Shown: positions 31,988-40,651 of the stretch, piece after piece
How the letters are laid out: every line of letters starts with the position of its first letter
Numbering within the stretch: position 1 is the stretch's first letter
Assembly: GCA_963529665.1 (NCBI GenBank)
Contig: CAUSAG010000020.1
Span: forward strand, 1 to 44,736
Origin: Kingella_B sp963529665
GTDB lineage: Bacteria > Pseudomonadota > Gammaproteobacteria > Burkholderiales > Neisseriaceae
Length of the DNA: 44,736 nucleotides
Direction of reading: 5' to 3'
Made by a program: the position numbers and the translations under genes
The notes under the pieces: model-generated
The model's database searches: none
What the model saw: only the letters and a program-made list of their open reading frames with translations
Told to the model about the DNA's origin: nothing

Positions 31988-32139
31988 TTCTCTTGCTTGC
32001 CACTCTTATCGCCGTTGCGCTACTATTCGCCTGCTTTGCGCTGCGGATGCGGCTTAAAGCAATGGTATTTCAGGCAGCCATGCCAATACGCAGGCAGCCT
32101 GAAATCAACTCAACCGTACAGCCAACAAAGGAAAACATC

Positions 32140-32634
32140 ATGACAACCATCACACTAGCAGGACAACCCGTTCAACTCAGCGGAACATTGCCCAGCGTAG
32201 GCGCAACCGCCCCCGCGTTCACGCTCACCGCCGCCGATTTATCCGACAAAACATTGGCGGATTTCGCTGGCAAACGCAAAATTCTCAATATTTTCCCCAG
32301 CATTGATACGGGCGTTTGCCAACAATCCGTGCGCACCTTCAACCAACGCGCATCTTCGTTAAACAACGCCGTGGTGCTGTGCATTTCCGCCGATTTGCCC
32401 TTTGCCCAAGCGCGCTTTTGCGGCGCAGAAGGCTTGGATAACGTGGTAACGCTGTCTAGCTTCCGCAGCAGCTTTGCCCAAGATTACGGCGTTGCCCAAG
32501 CCGATGGCGCATTGCGTGGCTTAACCGCCCGCGCTGTGGTGGTGCTGGATGAAAACGACAAAGTGTTGCACGTTGGCTTGGTGCCTGAAATCAAAGAAGA
32601 ACCTGATTACGATGCAGCGATTGCGGTTTTGTAA
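32140..32634 (+). CDS. tpx: Thiol peroxidase (Tpx-type peroxiredoxin)
   Basis: A 164-residue atypical 2-Cys peroxiredoxin that reduces hydroperoxides with thioredoxin. Peroxidatic Cys60 (PSIDTGVCQQSVRTFN) and resolving Cys94 (ARFCGAEGLDNV) are both present, close to the E. coli positions 61 and 95. LPSVGATAPAFTL and the FPSIDT segment are diagnostic. AAAGGAAAAC precedes ATG 32140. The open frame continues upstream to 31993 (a hydrophobic stretch plus DUS) and may be the remnant of another gene, but homology and ribosome binding site favour this start. An inverted DUS pair follows. Confidence 0.96.
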   Translation: MTTITLAGQPVQLSGTLPSVGATAPAFTLTAADLSDKTLADFAGKRKILNIFPSIDTGVCQQSVRTFNQRASSLNNAVVLCISADLPFAQARFCGAEGLDNVVTLSSFRSSFAQDYGVAQADGALRGLTARAVVVLDENDKVLHVGLVPEIKEEPDYDAAIAVL

Positions 32635-32656
32635 TCGGTCGTTCTTGCTGTAAACA

Positions 32657-32699
32657 AAGGCAGCCTGAAAACGGGGTTATGCGTTTTCAGGCTGCCTTA
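32657..32699. terminator. Inverted DUS pair after tpx
   Basis: AAGGCAGCCTGAAAACG and CGTTTTCAGGCTGCCTT surround a short loop 22 bases past the tpx stop. Confidence 0.65.
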
Positions 32700-32804
32700 T
32701 TGTTGTCTTGCTTACAACGCGGCATACACCAGCCAATCGCCCAAGCGATGCCAACAGTTTGATGTATCAAAGCAGCCTGAAACCTTTGCAAAACCTGTAA
32801 CCGA

Positions 32805-32890
32805 TGGAGCGTCGGCGGCTCGCCGACATCTTGGCAAACCAGCAATGCCGTGTTTAATCAGTCATTTGGCGGCGAGCCGCCGCCGCTCCA
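32805..32890. repeat. Inverted-repeat element, copy 2 (MITE/REP-like)
   Basis: An 86-base element starts TGGAGCGTCGGCGGCTCGCC and ends GGCGAGCCGCCGCCGCTCCA. The arms are nearly perfect inverted repeats of more than 20 bases. Degenerate DUS lie on both sides (AGCAGCCTGAAACC near 32771, GGTTTCAGACTGCCT near 32897). It lies between convergent tpx and prfB. Confidence 0.75.
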
Positions 32891-32922
32891 TTTTAGGTTT
32901 CAGACTGCCTTTAACGATGGAG

Positions 32923-34026
32923 CTACACGCCCTGTTTCAAACTGGCTTCAATAAAGCCGTCCAAATCGCCGTCTAACACGGCTTTGGTGTTGCCCACTTC
33001 ATAGCTGGTACGCAAGTCTTTGATGCGCGATGAATCCAGCACATAGGAGCGGATTTGGCTGCCCCAGCCCACGTCTGATTTGCCTTCTTCCAGCGCCTGT
33101 TTTTCTTCGTTGCGTTTGCGCATTTCCAGCTCAAACAATTTAGAGCGCAGCATTTCCATCACGATGCGGCGGTTTTCGTGCTGAGAGCGGCTGGATTGCG
33201 ATTGCACAACAATGCCCGTGGGAATATGGGTGATGCGCACGGCGGAGTCGGTTTTGTTGATGTGCTGGCCGCCCGCGCCCGATGCGCGGTAGGTATCGGT
33301 GCGCAAATCGGCGGGGTTGATTTCAATTTCAAAGCTGTCGTCCACTTCGGGATACACAAACACGGAGGCAAACGAGGTGTGGCGTTTGTTGTTGGAATCA
33401 AACGGCGAGTAGCGCACGAGGCGGTGCACGCCGGTTTCGGTGCGCAGCAAGCCGTAGGCGTATTCGCCTTCGATGCGCAGGGTGGCGTTGTTGATGCCGG
33501 CGATTTCGCCGTCGTCTTGCTCGATGACTTCCACTTTGAAGCCTTTGCGCTCGGCGTAGCGGGTGTACATCCGCAGCAGCATGCCGGCCCAGTCTTCGGC
33601 TTCAGTGCCACCTGCGCCTGCGGTGATGTCCACAAAGCAGTTGTTGGGGTCGGCGGGTTGGTTAAACATGCGTTTGAATTCCAAATCCGCCATTTGTTTT
33701 TCCAAGTGGGCAACGTCTGCCACGATGGCGGCAAAGCCGTCGGCATCGTTTTCTTCCACCACCATGTCTATCAGCTCGCGGTTGTCGGCAATGCCTGCTT
33801 CAATGTTGTCCAGCGTTAAAACGATGTCTTCCAATATCTTGCGCTCTTTACCGATTTCTTGGGCTTTTTTTGGGTCGTTCCAAAGCTCGGGGTCTTCGGA
33901 TAAGCCGATGACTTCTTCTAGCCGCTCTTTTTTGCCTTGGTAGTCCATGTAGTCGCGGATGTCGGCGTTGCGCTGGGAGAGGTCGGTGAGCTGGTTTTGC
34001 AGTTGATTGATGTGTTCGGTTTCCAT
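32923..34026 (-). CDS. prfB: Peptide chain release factor 2
   Basis: A 367-residue factor that terminates translation at UGA and UAA. The SPF stop-codon recognition motif (207-209, RYSPFDS) and the GGQ motif (252-254, GAGGQHINK) are intact, with flanking DITAGAGGTEAEDWAGMLLRMY and WGSQIRSYVLDSSRIKDLRT. In E. coli a programmed +1 frameshift interrupts codon 26. Here the equivalent NADIRDYMDYQGKKERLEEV is one continuous frame, so autoregulation by frameshifting is absent. ATG 34026 with AAGGAAC is the start; the frame extending to 34383 overlaps the next gene and is spurious. Confidence 0.97.
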   Translation of the reverse strand: METEHINQLQNQLTDLSQRNADIRDYMDYQGKKERLEEVIGLSEDPELWNDPKKAQEIGKERKILEDIVLTLDNIEAGIADNRELIDMVVEENDADGFAAIVADVAHLEKQMADLEFKRMFNQPADPNNCFVDITAGAGGTEAEDWAGMLLRMYTRYAERKGFKVEVIEQDDGEIAGINNATLRIEGEYAYGLLRTETGVHRLVRYSPFDSNNKRHTSFASVFVYPEVDDSFEIEINPADLRTDTYRASGAGGQHINKTDSAVRITHIPTGIVVQSQSSRSQHENRRIVMEMLRSKLFELEMRKRNEEKQALEEGKSDVGWGSQIRSYVLDSSRIKDLRTSYEVGNTKAVLDGDLDGFIEASLKQGV

Positions 34027-34084
34027 GATGTTCCTTGTGGTGTAAACACCTGATACAAAGTTTGTAAACTCGTTTTCAGGCTGC

Positions 34085-34579
34085 CTAATGAATAATCGGG
34101 GCGTTTTGCGCGGCGATTTCTTGTTCCCAAAGGTCGCAATAATGGCGCAGCTTGCCGTAGTTTTCGTATTCGTGCGATTGGTTTTGCACGCGGATTTCGT
34201 TGAGCAAATCGCGCAAAAGCTCGGCGGGCTCAACTTCTGTGCCGTATAGCTGTTCGTCAAATGCCACGCCAACCAAATGCGCGTCTTCATCCATGCCGAT
34301 AAGGATGTCTTCCATAAAATCCACCAGCGGGATTTCCACGATTTCGTAGTCTCGCCATTCGTCGTGTTGGCAGGATTGGGCATCTTCTAGGCTGTCCCAA
34401 AAGCAATACACGGCTTCAGGCTCGCCTAGGCTGTCGTCATACACTTCGGATGGGCATTCGGCGAAGTATTCTTCATCGTCTTGCAGTGTATATACGGTGC
34501 GATATTGCACCACTTGTTGCACGAAGGATTTATAGCGGGGGTCGTTTTCGGTTTCTTCTTTGGCGATTTTTGGGCTCAT
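34085..34579 (-). CDS. DUF2750-family protein
   Basis: A 164-residue acidic cytosolic protein. VVQYRTVYTLQDDEEYFAEC, EAVYCFWDSLEDAQSCQHDEW and EIPLVDFMEDILIGMDEDAHLVGVAFDEQ follow the pattern of DUF2750 proteins (unknown function). ATG 34579 is preferred, but an ATG at 34603 would add eight residues; neither has a strong ribosome binding site. The stop TAG abuts a DUS (CAT TAG GCAGCC). It lies between prfB and ftsB on the same strand. Confidence 0.8.
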   Translation of the reverse strand: MSPKIAKEETENDPRYKSFVQQVVQYRTVYTLQDDEEYFAECPSEVYDDSLGEPEAVYCFWDSLEDAQSCQHDEWRDYEIVEIPLVDFMEDILIGMDEDAHLVGVAFDEQLYGTEVEPAELLRDLLNEIRVQNQSHEYENYGKLRHYCDLWEQEIAAQNAPIIH

Positions 34580-34660
34580 GATTGTGTACTTTATATGCGG
34601 CAATGTTGAAGCGCGGTTGGCGAGATGCGAAAACCGTGCGGTCTGGCAACGGCACGGTGG

Positions 34661-34936
34661 TTATTCGCGTTTAAGGTTATAGTAGATTTCGCCCTCTTCA
34701 ATATAGCCCAGCTCGCTGCGAGCAAGTTCGGATAGCGCGTCGTAGCCGTTTTGTAGATCGTCCACTTGGGCGCGGAGCATGGCGTTGTCGTGGCGAATGA
34801 TGGCGTTTTCGTGTTTGATGTTTTCGGCTTGTTGTTGCATTTGCGCGTATTGGGTGCGCAAGCCGCCGTTGTGTAGCCAGATTTTGTATTGCAAGCTCGC
34901 TAGGGTGAGCAGCAAGCCCCATGTTATCCATTTCAT
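34661..34936 (-). CDS. ftsB: Cell division protein FtsB
   Basis: A 91-residue bitopic protein: a short cytoplasmic start, one membrane helix (about 3-20, WITWGLLLTLASLQYKIW) and a periplasmic coiled coil (MQQQAENIKHENAIIRHDN, MLRAQVDDLQNGYDALSELA) ending in the typical ARSELGYIEEGEIYY. It forms the FtsQLB complex at the division site. Its position just downstream of eno on the same strand matches the common eno-ftsB order. Confidence 0.93.
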   Translation of the reverse strand: MKWITWGLLLTLASLQYKIWLHNGGLRTQYAQMQQQAENIKHENAIIRHDNAMLRAQVDDLQNGYDALSELARSELGYIEEGEIYYNLKRE

Positions 34937-34957
34937 TGTTTTTATTCCGTTTTGTGT

Positions 34958-34996
34958 TTTCAGGCTGCCTTTGGATGAGATAGGCAGCCTGAAAAT
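34958..34996. terminator. Inverted DUS pair between eno and ftsB
   Basis: TTTCAGGCTGCCT and AGGCAGCCTGAAAA flank a 10-12-base loop in the 104-base gap. A third, single DUS follows near 35010. It may partly uncouple ftsB from eno. Confidence 0.5.
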
Positions 34997-35040
34997 AAAG
35001 CAGCAGCAATGTTTTCAGGCTGCCGATTGATGCTCAGCGA

Positions 35041-36327
35041 TTATTTTTTCAATTGATAAAACGCTTTTTTGCCTGGGTAGTAAGCGGCAGAGCCCAGCTC
35101 TTCTTCAATGCGCAGCAATTGGTTGTATTTTGCCATGCGGTCGGAGCGGCTGAGCGAGCCCGTTTTGATTTGCATACAGTTGGTGGCAACGGCTAAATCG
35201 GCAATGGTGGAATCTTCGGTTTCGCCTGAGCGGTGGCTCATCACGCTGGTATAGCGATTGCGTTTTGCCAAATCCACCGCCGCCAAGGTTTCGCTCAACG
35301 TGCCAATTTGGTTCACTTTCACCAACAGCGCATTTGCCACGCCTTTTTCAATGCCTTCTGCCAAGATTTTTGGGTTGGTTACAAATAAATCGTCGCCCAC
35401 CAATTGCACTTTGTCGCCCAGTTTTTCGGTAAGGTGTTTCCAACCTGCCCAGTCGTTTTCGTCCATGCCATCTTCAATGGAGATGATGGGATATTTGGCA
35501 ACCAAATCGGCTAGATATTCGGCAAATTCTTCGCTGGTGTAGGCTTTGCCTTCGGCTTCCAAGTGGTATTTGCCGTCTTGGTAGAACTCGCTGGATGCGC
35601 AATCCATCGCAAACAAAACGTCTTCGCCTGCTTTGTAGCCTGCTTTTTCGGTGGCTTCCACCATCAGTTGCAAGGCTTCTTCGTGGCTGCCCAAGTTCGG
35701 CGCAAAGCCGCCTTCGTCGCCCACGGTGGTGGGGAAACCTTTGGCATCGCACAATTTTTTCAAATGATGGAAGATTTCTGCGCCGCAACGCAAGGCTTCG
35801 CGGAACGATTCTGCGCCCACGGGCATAATCATAAATTCTTGAATATTCAGGCTGTTATTGGCGTGCTCGCCGCCGTTAATCACGTTCATCATGGGAACGG
35901 GCAACGCCATCGGGCCTGCGCCGCCTAAATAACGATACAGCGGCAAGCCTGCGTCTTCGGCGGCAGCGCGGGCAACGGCAAGCGATACGGCGAGCGTGGC
36001 GTTTGCGCCCAAATTGCCTTTGTTTTCCGTGCCGTCCAGTTCCAGCATGATTTGGTCAATATAGGCTTGCTCAGTGGCATCAATGCCGATGATGGCTTGG
36101 GCGATTTCGTTGTTTACATGCTCCACGGCTTTGAGCACACCTTTGCCCAAGTAGCGGGATTTGTCGCCATCGCGCAGCTCCAAGGCTTCTTTTTGCCCGG
36201 TGGATGCGCCGCTGGGCACGGCTGCGCGCCCCATTACGCCGCTTTCCAACAATACATCGCATTCTACGGTTGGGTTGCCGCGCGAATCTAAAATCTCGCG
36301 GGCGAAAATATCTACGATTGCACTCAT
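35041..36327 (-). CDS. eno: Enolase
   Basis: A 428-residue glycolytic enzyme converting 2-phosphoglycerate to phosphoenolpyruvate. Matches include AREILDSRGNPTVECDV at the start, SGASTGQKEALELRDGD, the catalytic-loop region GDEGGFAPNLGSHEEAL, ISIEDGMDENDWAGW with metal ligands, LLVKVNQIGTLSETLAAVDLA and SHRSGETEDSTIADLAVA. Length and order are normal. ACGGAG precedes ATG 36327, and a good promoter lies about 60 bases upstream. Confidence 0.98.
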   Translation of the reverse strand: MSAIVDIFAREILDSRGNPTVECDVLLESGVMGRAAVPSGASTGQKEALELRDGDKSRYLGKGVLKAVEHVNNEIAQAIIGIDATEQAYIDQIMLELDGTENKGNLGANATLAVSLAVARAAAEDAGLPLYRYLGGAGPMALPVPMMNVINGGEHANNSLNIQEFMIMPVGAESFREALRCGAEIFHHLKKLCDAKGFPTTVGDEGGFAPNLGSHEEALQLMVEATEKAGYKAGEDVLFAMDCASSEFYQDGKYHLEAEGKAYTSEEFAEYLADLVAKYPIISIEDGMDENDWAGWKHLTEKLGDKVQLVGDDLFVTNPKILAEGIEKGVANALLVKVNQIGTLSETLAAVDLAKRNRYTSVMSHRSGETEDSTIADLAVATNCMQIKTGSLSRSDRMAKYNQLLRIEEELGSAAYYPGKKAFYQLKK

Positions 36328-36383
36328 TGCGTTACTCCGTTGTTAGGTTGGGAAATGGATTTTGAGAAAAGTGAAACGGGCAA

Positions 36384-36412
36384 ATTATAGCTTATTTTGG
36401 CTTGTCTCTGAA
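36384..36412 (-). promoter_or_regulatory. Sigma70 promoter of eno
   Basis: Reading leftward: TTCAGA (36412-36407), a 17-base spacer and a perfect TATAAT (36389-36384), 57 bases before the eno ATG. Confidence 0.65.
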
Positions 36413-36524
36413 TGCTTCTGCTTGCTTTCAGGCTGCATTATTGTGGGCTGCCTTTGGGTATTTGAGCCGTGTTCAAACCATGTTGCTGCGTTCCAATCAT
36501 GCTCAAACCATATTCAGATCACGT

Positions 36525-39221
36525 TTATCCCACCCCAAACACCGCCGCCCACAATTCCTTAACCGCCTGATAATCCGCCAGCAGGGCTTCGTTTACGGCG
36601 GCGCGGGCAAGGTCGCGCAGTTTTTTGTTGTGTTGGATTTGGCGGTAGCGGCGGTAGGCGTTTTGCGCGGCGGCGGCTTGGGCGGGCGGGATGAAGCCGC
36701 GCTGCGCCGCCATGCCCAACAGAGCGATGTTGCCGTAGTTTTCCAGCAGCTCGGGGGCTTGGTGGCTGTGGGCCAGCACGAGGTATTGCACGATAAATTC
36801 TACGTCCACCACGCCGCCGCGTGCGTATTTGACATTTTGGTTGTCGGCGGGGTGGGTGGCGGCGATTTTTTGGCGCATGGCAAGGATGTCGGTTTTCAGG
36901 CTGCCTATATCGCGCGGTTGGGCGATGATTTGGCGGCGCAGTTGTTCAAATTGCGCGCCGAGCTCTGCGCTGCCGCAGATGTAGCGGGCGCGGGTGAGCG
37001 ATTGGTGTTCCCATGTCCATGCGTTTTGTTGTTGGTATTGGGTGTAGGCGGCGAGACTGTGGACGAGAAAGCCGCTGTCGCCGTTGGGGCGCAGGCGTAA
37101 ATCTAGCTCGTATAGGCTGCCTGCGCCTGTGCTGCTGGATAACCATGTGGTGAGGCGGCGGGCGAGTTTGGTGTAGAGGCTGGCGGCTTCGGGGTGGGGG
37201 TCGTCATACAGATACACGAGGTCTAGGTCGGAGGTGTAGCCGAGTTCTTTGCCGCCGAGCTTGCCGTAGCCGATGATGATGAATTGCGGGTCGGGGCGGT
37301 GGATTTTGGGGATGCTGTGCCATGCGTGGTGCAGGGTTTGGCGCAGGATGATGTCGGCAAGGCGCGAGAGTTCGTCGCTCAGGGCTTCGACTGTCCACTG
37401 CCCGGCGAGGTCTTGTACCAACAGGCGGAAGGTTTGCGCGTGTTGGAAGCGGCGCAGGGTGTCCATTTTGCTTTCGGTGTCGTCTTGGGCATTCAGGCTG
37501 CCTGAAAGTTCGCTTTCTAACGCTGCCCAGTCTAATGGCTGCATCAGTTGGGCGGAGAGGAGTTCGTCGAGCAAGACGGGGTGTTGGCGCAGGTATTCGG
37601 CTGCCCACGCGCTTTGCGACATCAGCTCGGCGACTTGGTTGAGCGCGGCGGGGTATTGTTGCAGGAAGGCGAGGTAGGCGGAGCGGCGGCTGACGGTGTC
37701 GAGAAAGTCCAGCAGGCGCAGCAGCGTGGCATCGGGGTTGGGGCGGCGGGCGGCGGCTTCTATCATGCGGGGGACGATGGCATCAAAGCGCGGCTGGGCT
37801 TGGGCGGAGAGTTGGCGGTATTTGCTGCCTTGGCGAATGTGGGCGAGGCGTTCGGCGATGCGGGCGCTGTCGGTGTAGCCCAGCGCGGCTAGCTCGTTTT
37901 GGCTGCGCCGAAATTCGCCGCGCCCGTTTTCAGGCTGCCGATTGGGGGCGGCGTTGTCCCACAGCTCGGCAAGCGGGTGTTGCGCTTCGCTGTCGGGCTG
38001 TTCGGGCGGGTTGAGAATTTGGTTGAATTGTTGGTTCACAAAATCGCGGTGCGTTTTCAGGCTGCCTAAAAAGGCGGGGTAATCAGCAAAGCCCATGCTG
38101 ATAGCAAGCTGGGTTTGTTGCTCGGGGCTATCAGGCAGGGTTTGGGTTTGCTGATCGTCCCAATATTGCAGGCGGTGTTCTACGTTGCGCAGGAAGCGGT
38201 AGGCGGCGAGCAGTTGGGCAACGGTGTCGGGCGGCAGGATGCCGATTTCGCCGAGTTTCGCCAGCGTCTCTTGTGTGCCTTTCAATTGCAGGCTGCGGTT
38301 TTGCCCGCCGCGTATCATTTGGAAGATTTGGGCGATAAATTCTATTTCGCGGATGCCGCCCGCGCCAAGTTTAATGTTGTGTTCCATGCCGCGTTTTTGC
38401 ACCTCTTGCTTGATTTGGCGGTGTAGCTCGCGCATGGCGTGGTAGGCGTTGTAATCCAGATATTTGCGAAATACAAACGGGCGCACTAGGGCGCGGATGT
38501 CGTTGGCATAGGGCGTTACCACGCGGGCTTTGCACCATGCGTAGCGTTCCCATTCGCGCCCTTGCGTAATCAGGTATTGCTCCAACGCGGTTTCGCTGGC
38601 AACCAGCGCGCCGCTGTCGCCGTCGGGGCGCAGGCGCATATCCACGCGGAACACTTGCCCGTCGGCGGTGATGTCGCCCAGCAGCGCGATGAGTTTCTGC
38701 CCCACTTTGGTGAAGAATTCTTGGTTGCTGCGCTCGCGTTTGCCGTCGGTGTCGCCGCTTTCGGGGTAGATGAAGATGAGGTCTATGTCGGAGGAGACGT
38801 TGAGCTCGTAGCCGCCTGCTTTGCCCATGGCGATAACGGTGAGATGCTGCTCGGCGCCTGTGTGCCGCCCGATGGGTGTGCCGTATAGGGCTTGGTAGTG
38901 GGCGTGGGCGTAGGTTAGCGCGATGTTGATGGCGAAATCAGCAAATTGGGTGATGCTGCGGGTTACTTCGGCAAGGTCGGCTTGATGATGAATGTCGCGC
39001 GTGATGATGTGTGCCAGCACATGGCGGCGCAAAAGGCGCAGCTGGCGGGCGATTTCGGCTTCGTTGCCATCGGCTTGCAGCTGTTGCCAGTTGGCGAACT
39101 GGGCGTAATCATCGGGCGTGAGCGGGCACGGCAGCCATTGGGCTAGGATGTCTAGGTTGAGGGTTTGGTTGGCGAGTTGGCGTTGTAGCCAAAGGGAGAA
39201 CGGGGCGGCGGTGTTGAGCAT
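36525..39221 (-). CDS. glnE: Bifunctional glutamine synthetase adenylyltransferase/adenylyl-removing enzyme
   Basis: An 898-residue regulator of nitrogen assimilation that adds AMP to, and removes it from, glutamine synthetase. It has two nucleotidyltransferase domains: an N-terminal one with MGKAGGYELNVSSDIDLIFIY and a C-terminal one with YGKLGGKELGYTSDLDLVYLY, each followed by DMRLRPDGDSG or DLRLRPNGDSG. The central part holds VEHRLQYWDDQQTQTLP. Residues about 428-444 (NRQPENGRGEFRRSQNE) are a DUS plus the EFRRSQN repeat read in frame, an extra segment likely in a linker. There is no clear ribosome binding site at ATG 39221. Confidence 0.95.
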   Translation of the reverse strand: MLNTAAPFSLWLQRQLANQTLNLDILAQWLPCPLTPDDYAQFANWQQLQADGNEAEIARQLRLLRRHVLAHIITRDIHHQADLAEVTRSITQFADFAINIALTYAHAHYQALYGTPIGRHTGAEQHLTVIAMGKAGGYELNVSSDIDLIFIYPESGDTDGKRERSNQEFFTKVGQKLIALLGDITADGQVFRVDMRLRPDGDSGALVASETALEQYLITQGREWERYAWCKARVVTPYANDIRALVRPFVFRKYLDYNAYHAMRELHRQIKQEVQKRGMEHNIKLGAGGIREIEFIAQIFQMIRGGQNRSLQLKGTQETLAKLGEIGILPPDTVAQLLAAYRFLRNVEHRLQYWDDQQTQTLPDSPEQQTQLAISMGFADYPAFLGSLKTHRDFVNQQFNQILNPPEQPDSEAQHPLAELWDNAAPNRQPENGRGEFRRSQNELAALGYTDSARIAERLAHIRQGSKYRQLSAQAQPRFDAIVPRMIEAAARRPNPDATLLRLLDFLDTVSRRSAYLAFLQQYPAALNQVAELMSQSAWAAEYLRQHPVLLDELLSAQLMQPLDWAALESELSGSLNAQDDTESKMDTLRRFQHAQTFRLLVQDLAGQWTVEALSDELSRLADIILRQTLHHAWHSIPKIHRPDPQFIIIGYGKLGGKELGYTSDLDLVYLYDDPHPEAASLYTKLARRLTTWLSSSTGAGSLYELDLRLRPNGDSGFLVHSLAAYTQYQQQNAWTWEHQSLTRARYICGSAELGAQFEQLRRQIIAQPRDIGSLKTDILAMRQKIAATHPADNQNVKYARGGVVDVEFIVQYLVLAHSHQAPELLENYGNIALLGMAAQRGFIPPAQAAAAQNAYRRYRQIQHNKKLRDLARAAVNEALLADYQAVKELWAAVFGVG
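37892..37940 (-). repeat. DUS-linked repeat read in frame in glnE
   Basis: On the coding strand a DUS is followed by a GC-rich spacer and GAATTTCGGCGCAGCCAAAA, a variant of the unit seen in mnmC and at 15655. It encodes QPEN...EFRRSQN. Confidence 0.6.
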
Positions 39222-39858
39222 GGCGATTGCGGCTGGGGAATGGGGAGAATGCGCGGATTTTAGCAGTTTCAGGGGATCGTTAGGCAGGCTGAAAGCGAAA
39301 TATAGCGCGGCGGTGGCTTGTTGCCAAAGGGGGGATGCAATAGGGTTTTGCTGGTGCGCTATTGTGGGTTTCAGGCTGCCTTTGGTTTGGTAAGGCAGCC
39401 TGAAAATACCAAACTGCTTGGCGTTTTAATAAACAATTGTTTGCTGGATAGATTGCGTTTTAGGCTGCCTTATCGTGTGAATAGAGGCAGCCTGAAATTT
39501 AAAATGGAGCGACGGCGGCTCGTCGCCAAATAGCTTATTAAACAGGGTATTACTGATTTACCAAAATAATGTCGGCGAGCCGCCGACGTTCCAGCGGTTG
39601 CAGATTTGGCAACGGTTTCAGCCTGAAACGCCACAATGGTAGAGGCAATGTTGCCCACCCTACGCGCTTTTGTTTTACTGATAAGGCAGCCTGAAAATCA
39701 AGCTATTCAAAAAAACCACTTGGCTCAACACCAACCGTTTTCGCTTTTTCAGGCTGCCTTAAAGGCTTTGCAAACGTTTTCCCTCCGCCCACCCCGCCAA
39801 GGCAGCCTGAAAACGTTAAAATGCAGCCTGAAAACCATTTTCCCCCATCTCGCAAACC
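39222..39858. other. Gene-free region packed with DUS and dispersed repeats
   Basis: The 637 bases between glnE and aat (divergent) hold about ten DUS or DUS halves, one copy of the 83-89 bp inverted-repeat element (39505-39593), a related degenerate segment at about 39308-39363 with ATAGCGC...GCGCTAT ends, and the half hairpin GTTGCCCACCCTACGCG (about 39650). I find no credible coding sequence. Confidence 0.55.
39505..39593. repeat. Inverted-repeat element, copy 3 (MITE/REP-like)
   Basis: An 89-base element starts TGGAGCGACGGCGGCTCGTC and ends GGCGAGCCGCCGACGTTCCA. The centre differs in sequence from copies 1 and 2, but the length and ends are kept. A DUS lies eight bases to its left (about 39485-39497), and a DUS-like GGTTTCAGCCTGAAA lies to its right. 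Confidence 0.75.
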
Positions 39859-40593
39859 ATGCCCAACACCATCCCCTTTATCTCCGCCACCCACCCCATT
39901 TTCCCCGAATACACCCCCGCCCAAGACCACCACGACGGCTTAGTCTGCGTCAGCGACGCGCTCACGCCCGAAATGCTGCTGGCGGCGTACCGCAAGGGCG
40001 TTTTCCCGTGGTTCAGCGAGCACGGCTTGTTTTACTGGTTTGCGCAGCATCCCCGCGCCGTGCTGTTGCCCGAGCGGCTGCACATCGGGCGTTCGCTCGC
40101 CAAAACCCTGCGCCGCAAAAGCTACCGCGTCAGCGTGAACGCCTGTTTTGCCGAAGTGATTGCCGCCTGCGCGCAAATCCCCCGCGCCGAGCAGGGCGGC
40201 ACTTGGATTACGCCCGATTTTCAGGCTGCCTACACCGCGCTGCACCGCTTGGGACACGCGCACAGCTTTGAATGCTGGCTGCCCGACGCGGCGGGGCGGT
40301 GGCATCTGGCGGGCGGGCTGTACGGCGTGCAAATCGGCAGCGTGTTTTACGGCGAATCCATGTTTGCCCGCCGCGCCGATGCGTCCAAAATCGCCTTTGC
40401 CTGCGCCGTGCCGTTTCTGGCGCGCTGCGGCATTCGCCTGATTGATTGCCAGCAAGATACCGCGCATTTGGCGCGTTTTGGCTCGCAGCTGATGCCGTTT
40501 GAGGTGTTTCGGGAATGGCTGCGGGAGTGGAATGATGTGGGGTTGAGAAGGGAGATTGGGTGTGGGGTGGTGGCGAGCAATAAGGCAGCCTGA
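39859..40593 (+). CDS. aat: Leucyl/phenylalanyl-tRNA--protein transferase
   Basis: A 244-residue N-degron pathway enzyme that adds Leu or Phe to N-terminal Arg or Lys for ClpS/ClpAP degradation. Seen: MLLAAYRKGVFPWFSE, WFAQHPRAVLLPERLHIGRS, QGGTWITPDFQAAYTALHRL (with a DUS read as FQAA), GHAHSFECW, GGLYGVQIGSVFYGESMFA and the C-terminal LIDCQQDTAHLARFG. The final KAA and stop TGA come from a DUS. There is no strong ribosome binding site at ATG 39859. Confidence 0.96.
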   Translation: MPNTIPFISATHPIFPEYTPAQDHHDGLVCVSDALTPEMLLAAYRKGVFPWFSEHGLFYWFAQHPRAVLLPERLHIGRSLAKTLRRKSYRVSVNACFAEVIAACAQIPRAEQGGTWITPDFQAAYTALHRLGHAHSFECWLPDAAGRWHLAGGLYGVQIGSVFYGESMFARRADASKIAFACAVPFLARCGIRLIDCQQDTAHLARFGSQLMPFEVFREWLREWNDVGLRREIGCGVVASNKAA

Positions 40594-40651
40594 AAACAAT
40601 CAATATCAGAGCAGAGTTTAATCTGCCCTTTTTTGCATCTTGTAAACAAAC

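Noticed and set aside
31993..32139. Upstream extension of tpx with a hydrophobic segment (LATLIAVALLFACFALR)
   Set aside because: It might be a remnant of a lost membrane gene, but it is short, joined to DUS, and tpx has its own ribosome binding site. Not annotated as a gene.
34027..34383. Extension of prfB to 34383
   Set aside because: It overlaps the DUF2750 gene in another frame, has no RF2 homology, and ATG 34026 has a strong ribosome binding site.
39331..39338. G-run near 39331 as a phase-variation tract
   Set aside because: It lies in non-coding repeat DNA with no gene frame across it.
39300..39370. Fourth copy of the 83-89 bp inverted-repeat element
   Set aside because: Only part of the left end (GGCGGTGGCTTGTTGCCAAA) is similar and the right end is missing, so it is noted only as a degenerate relative.
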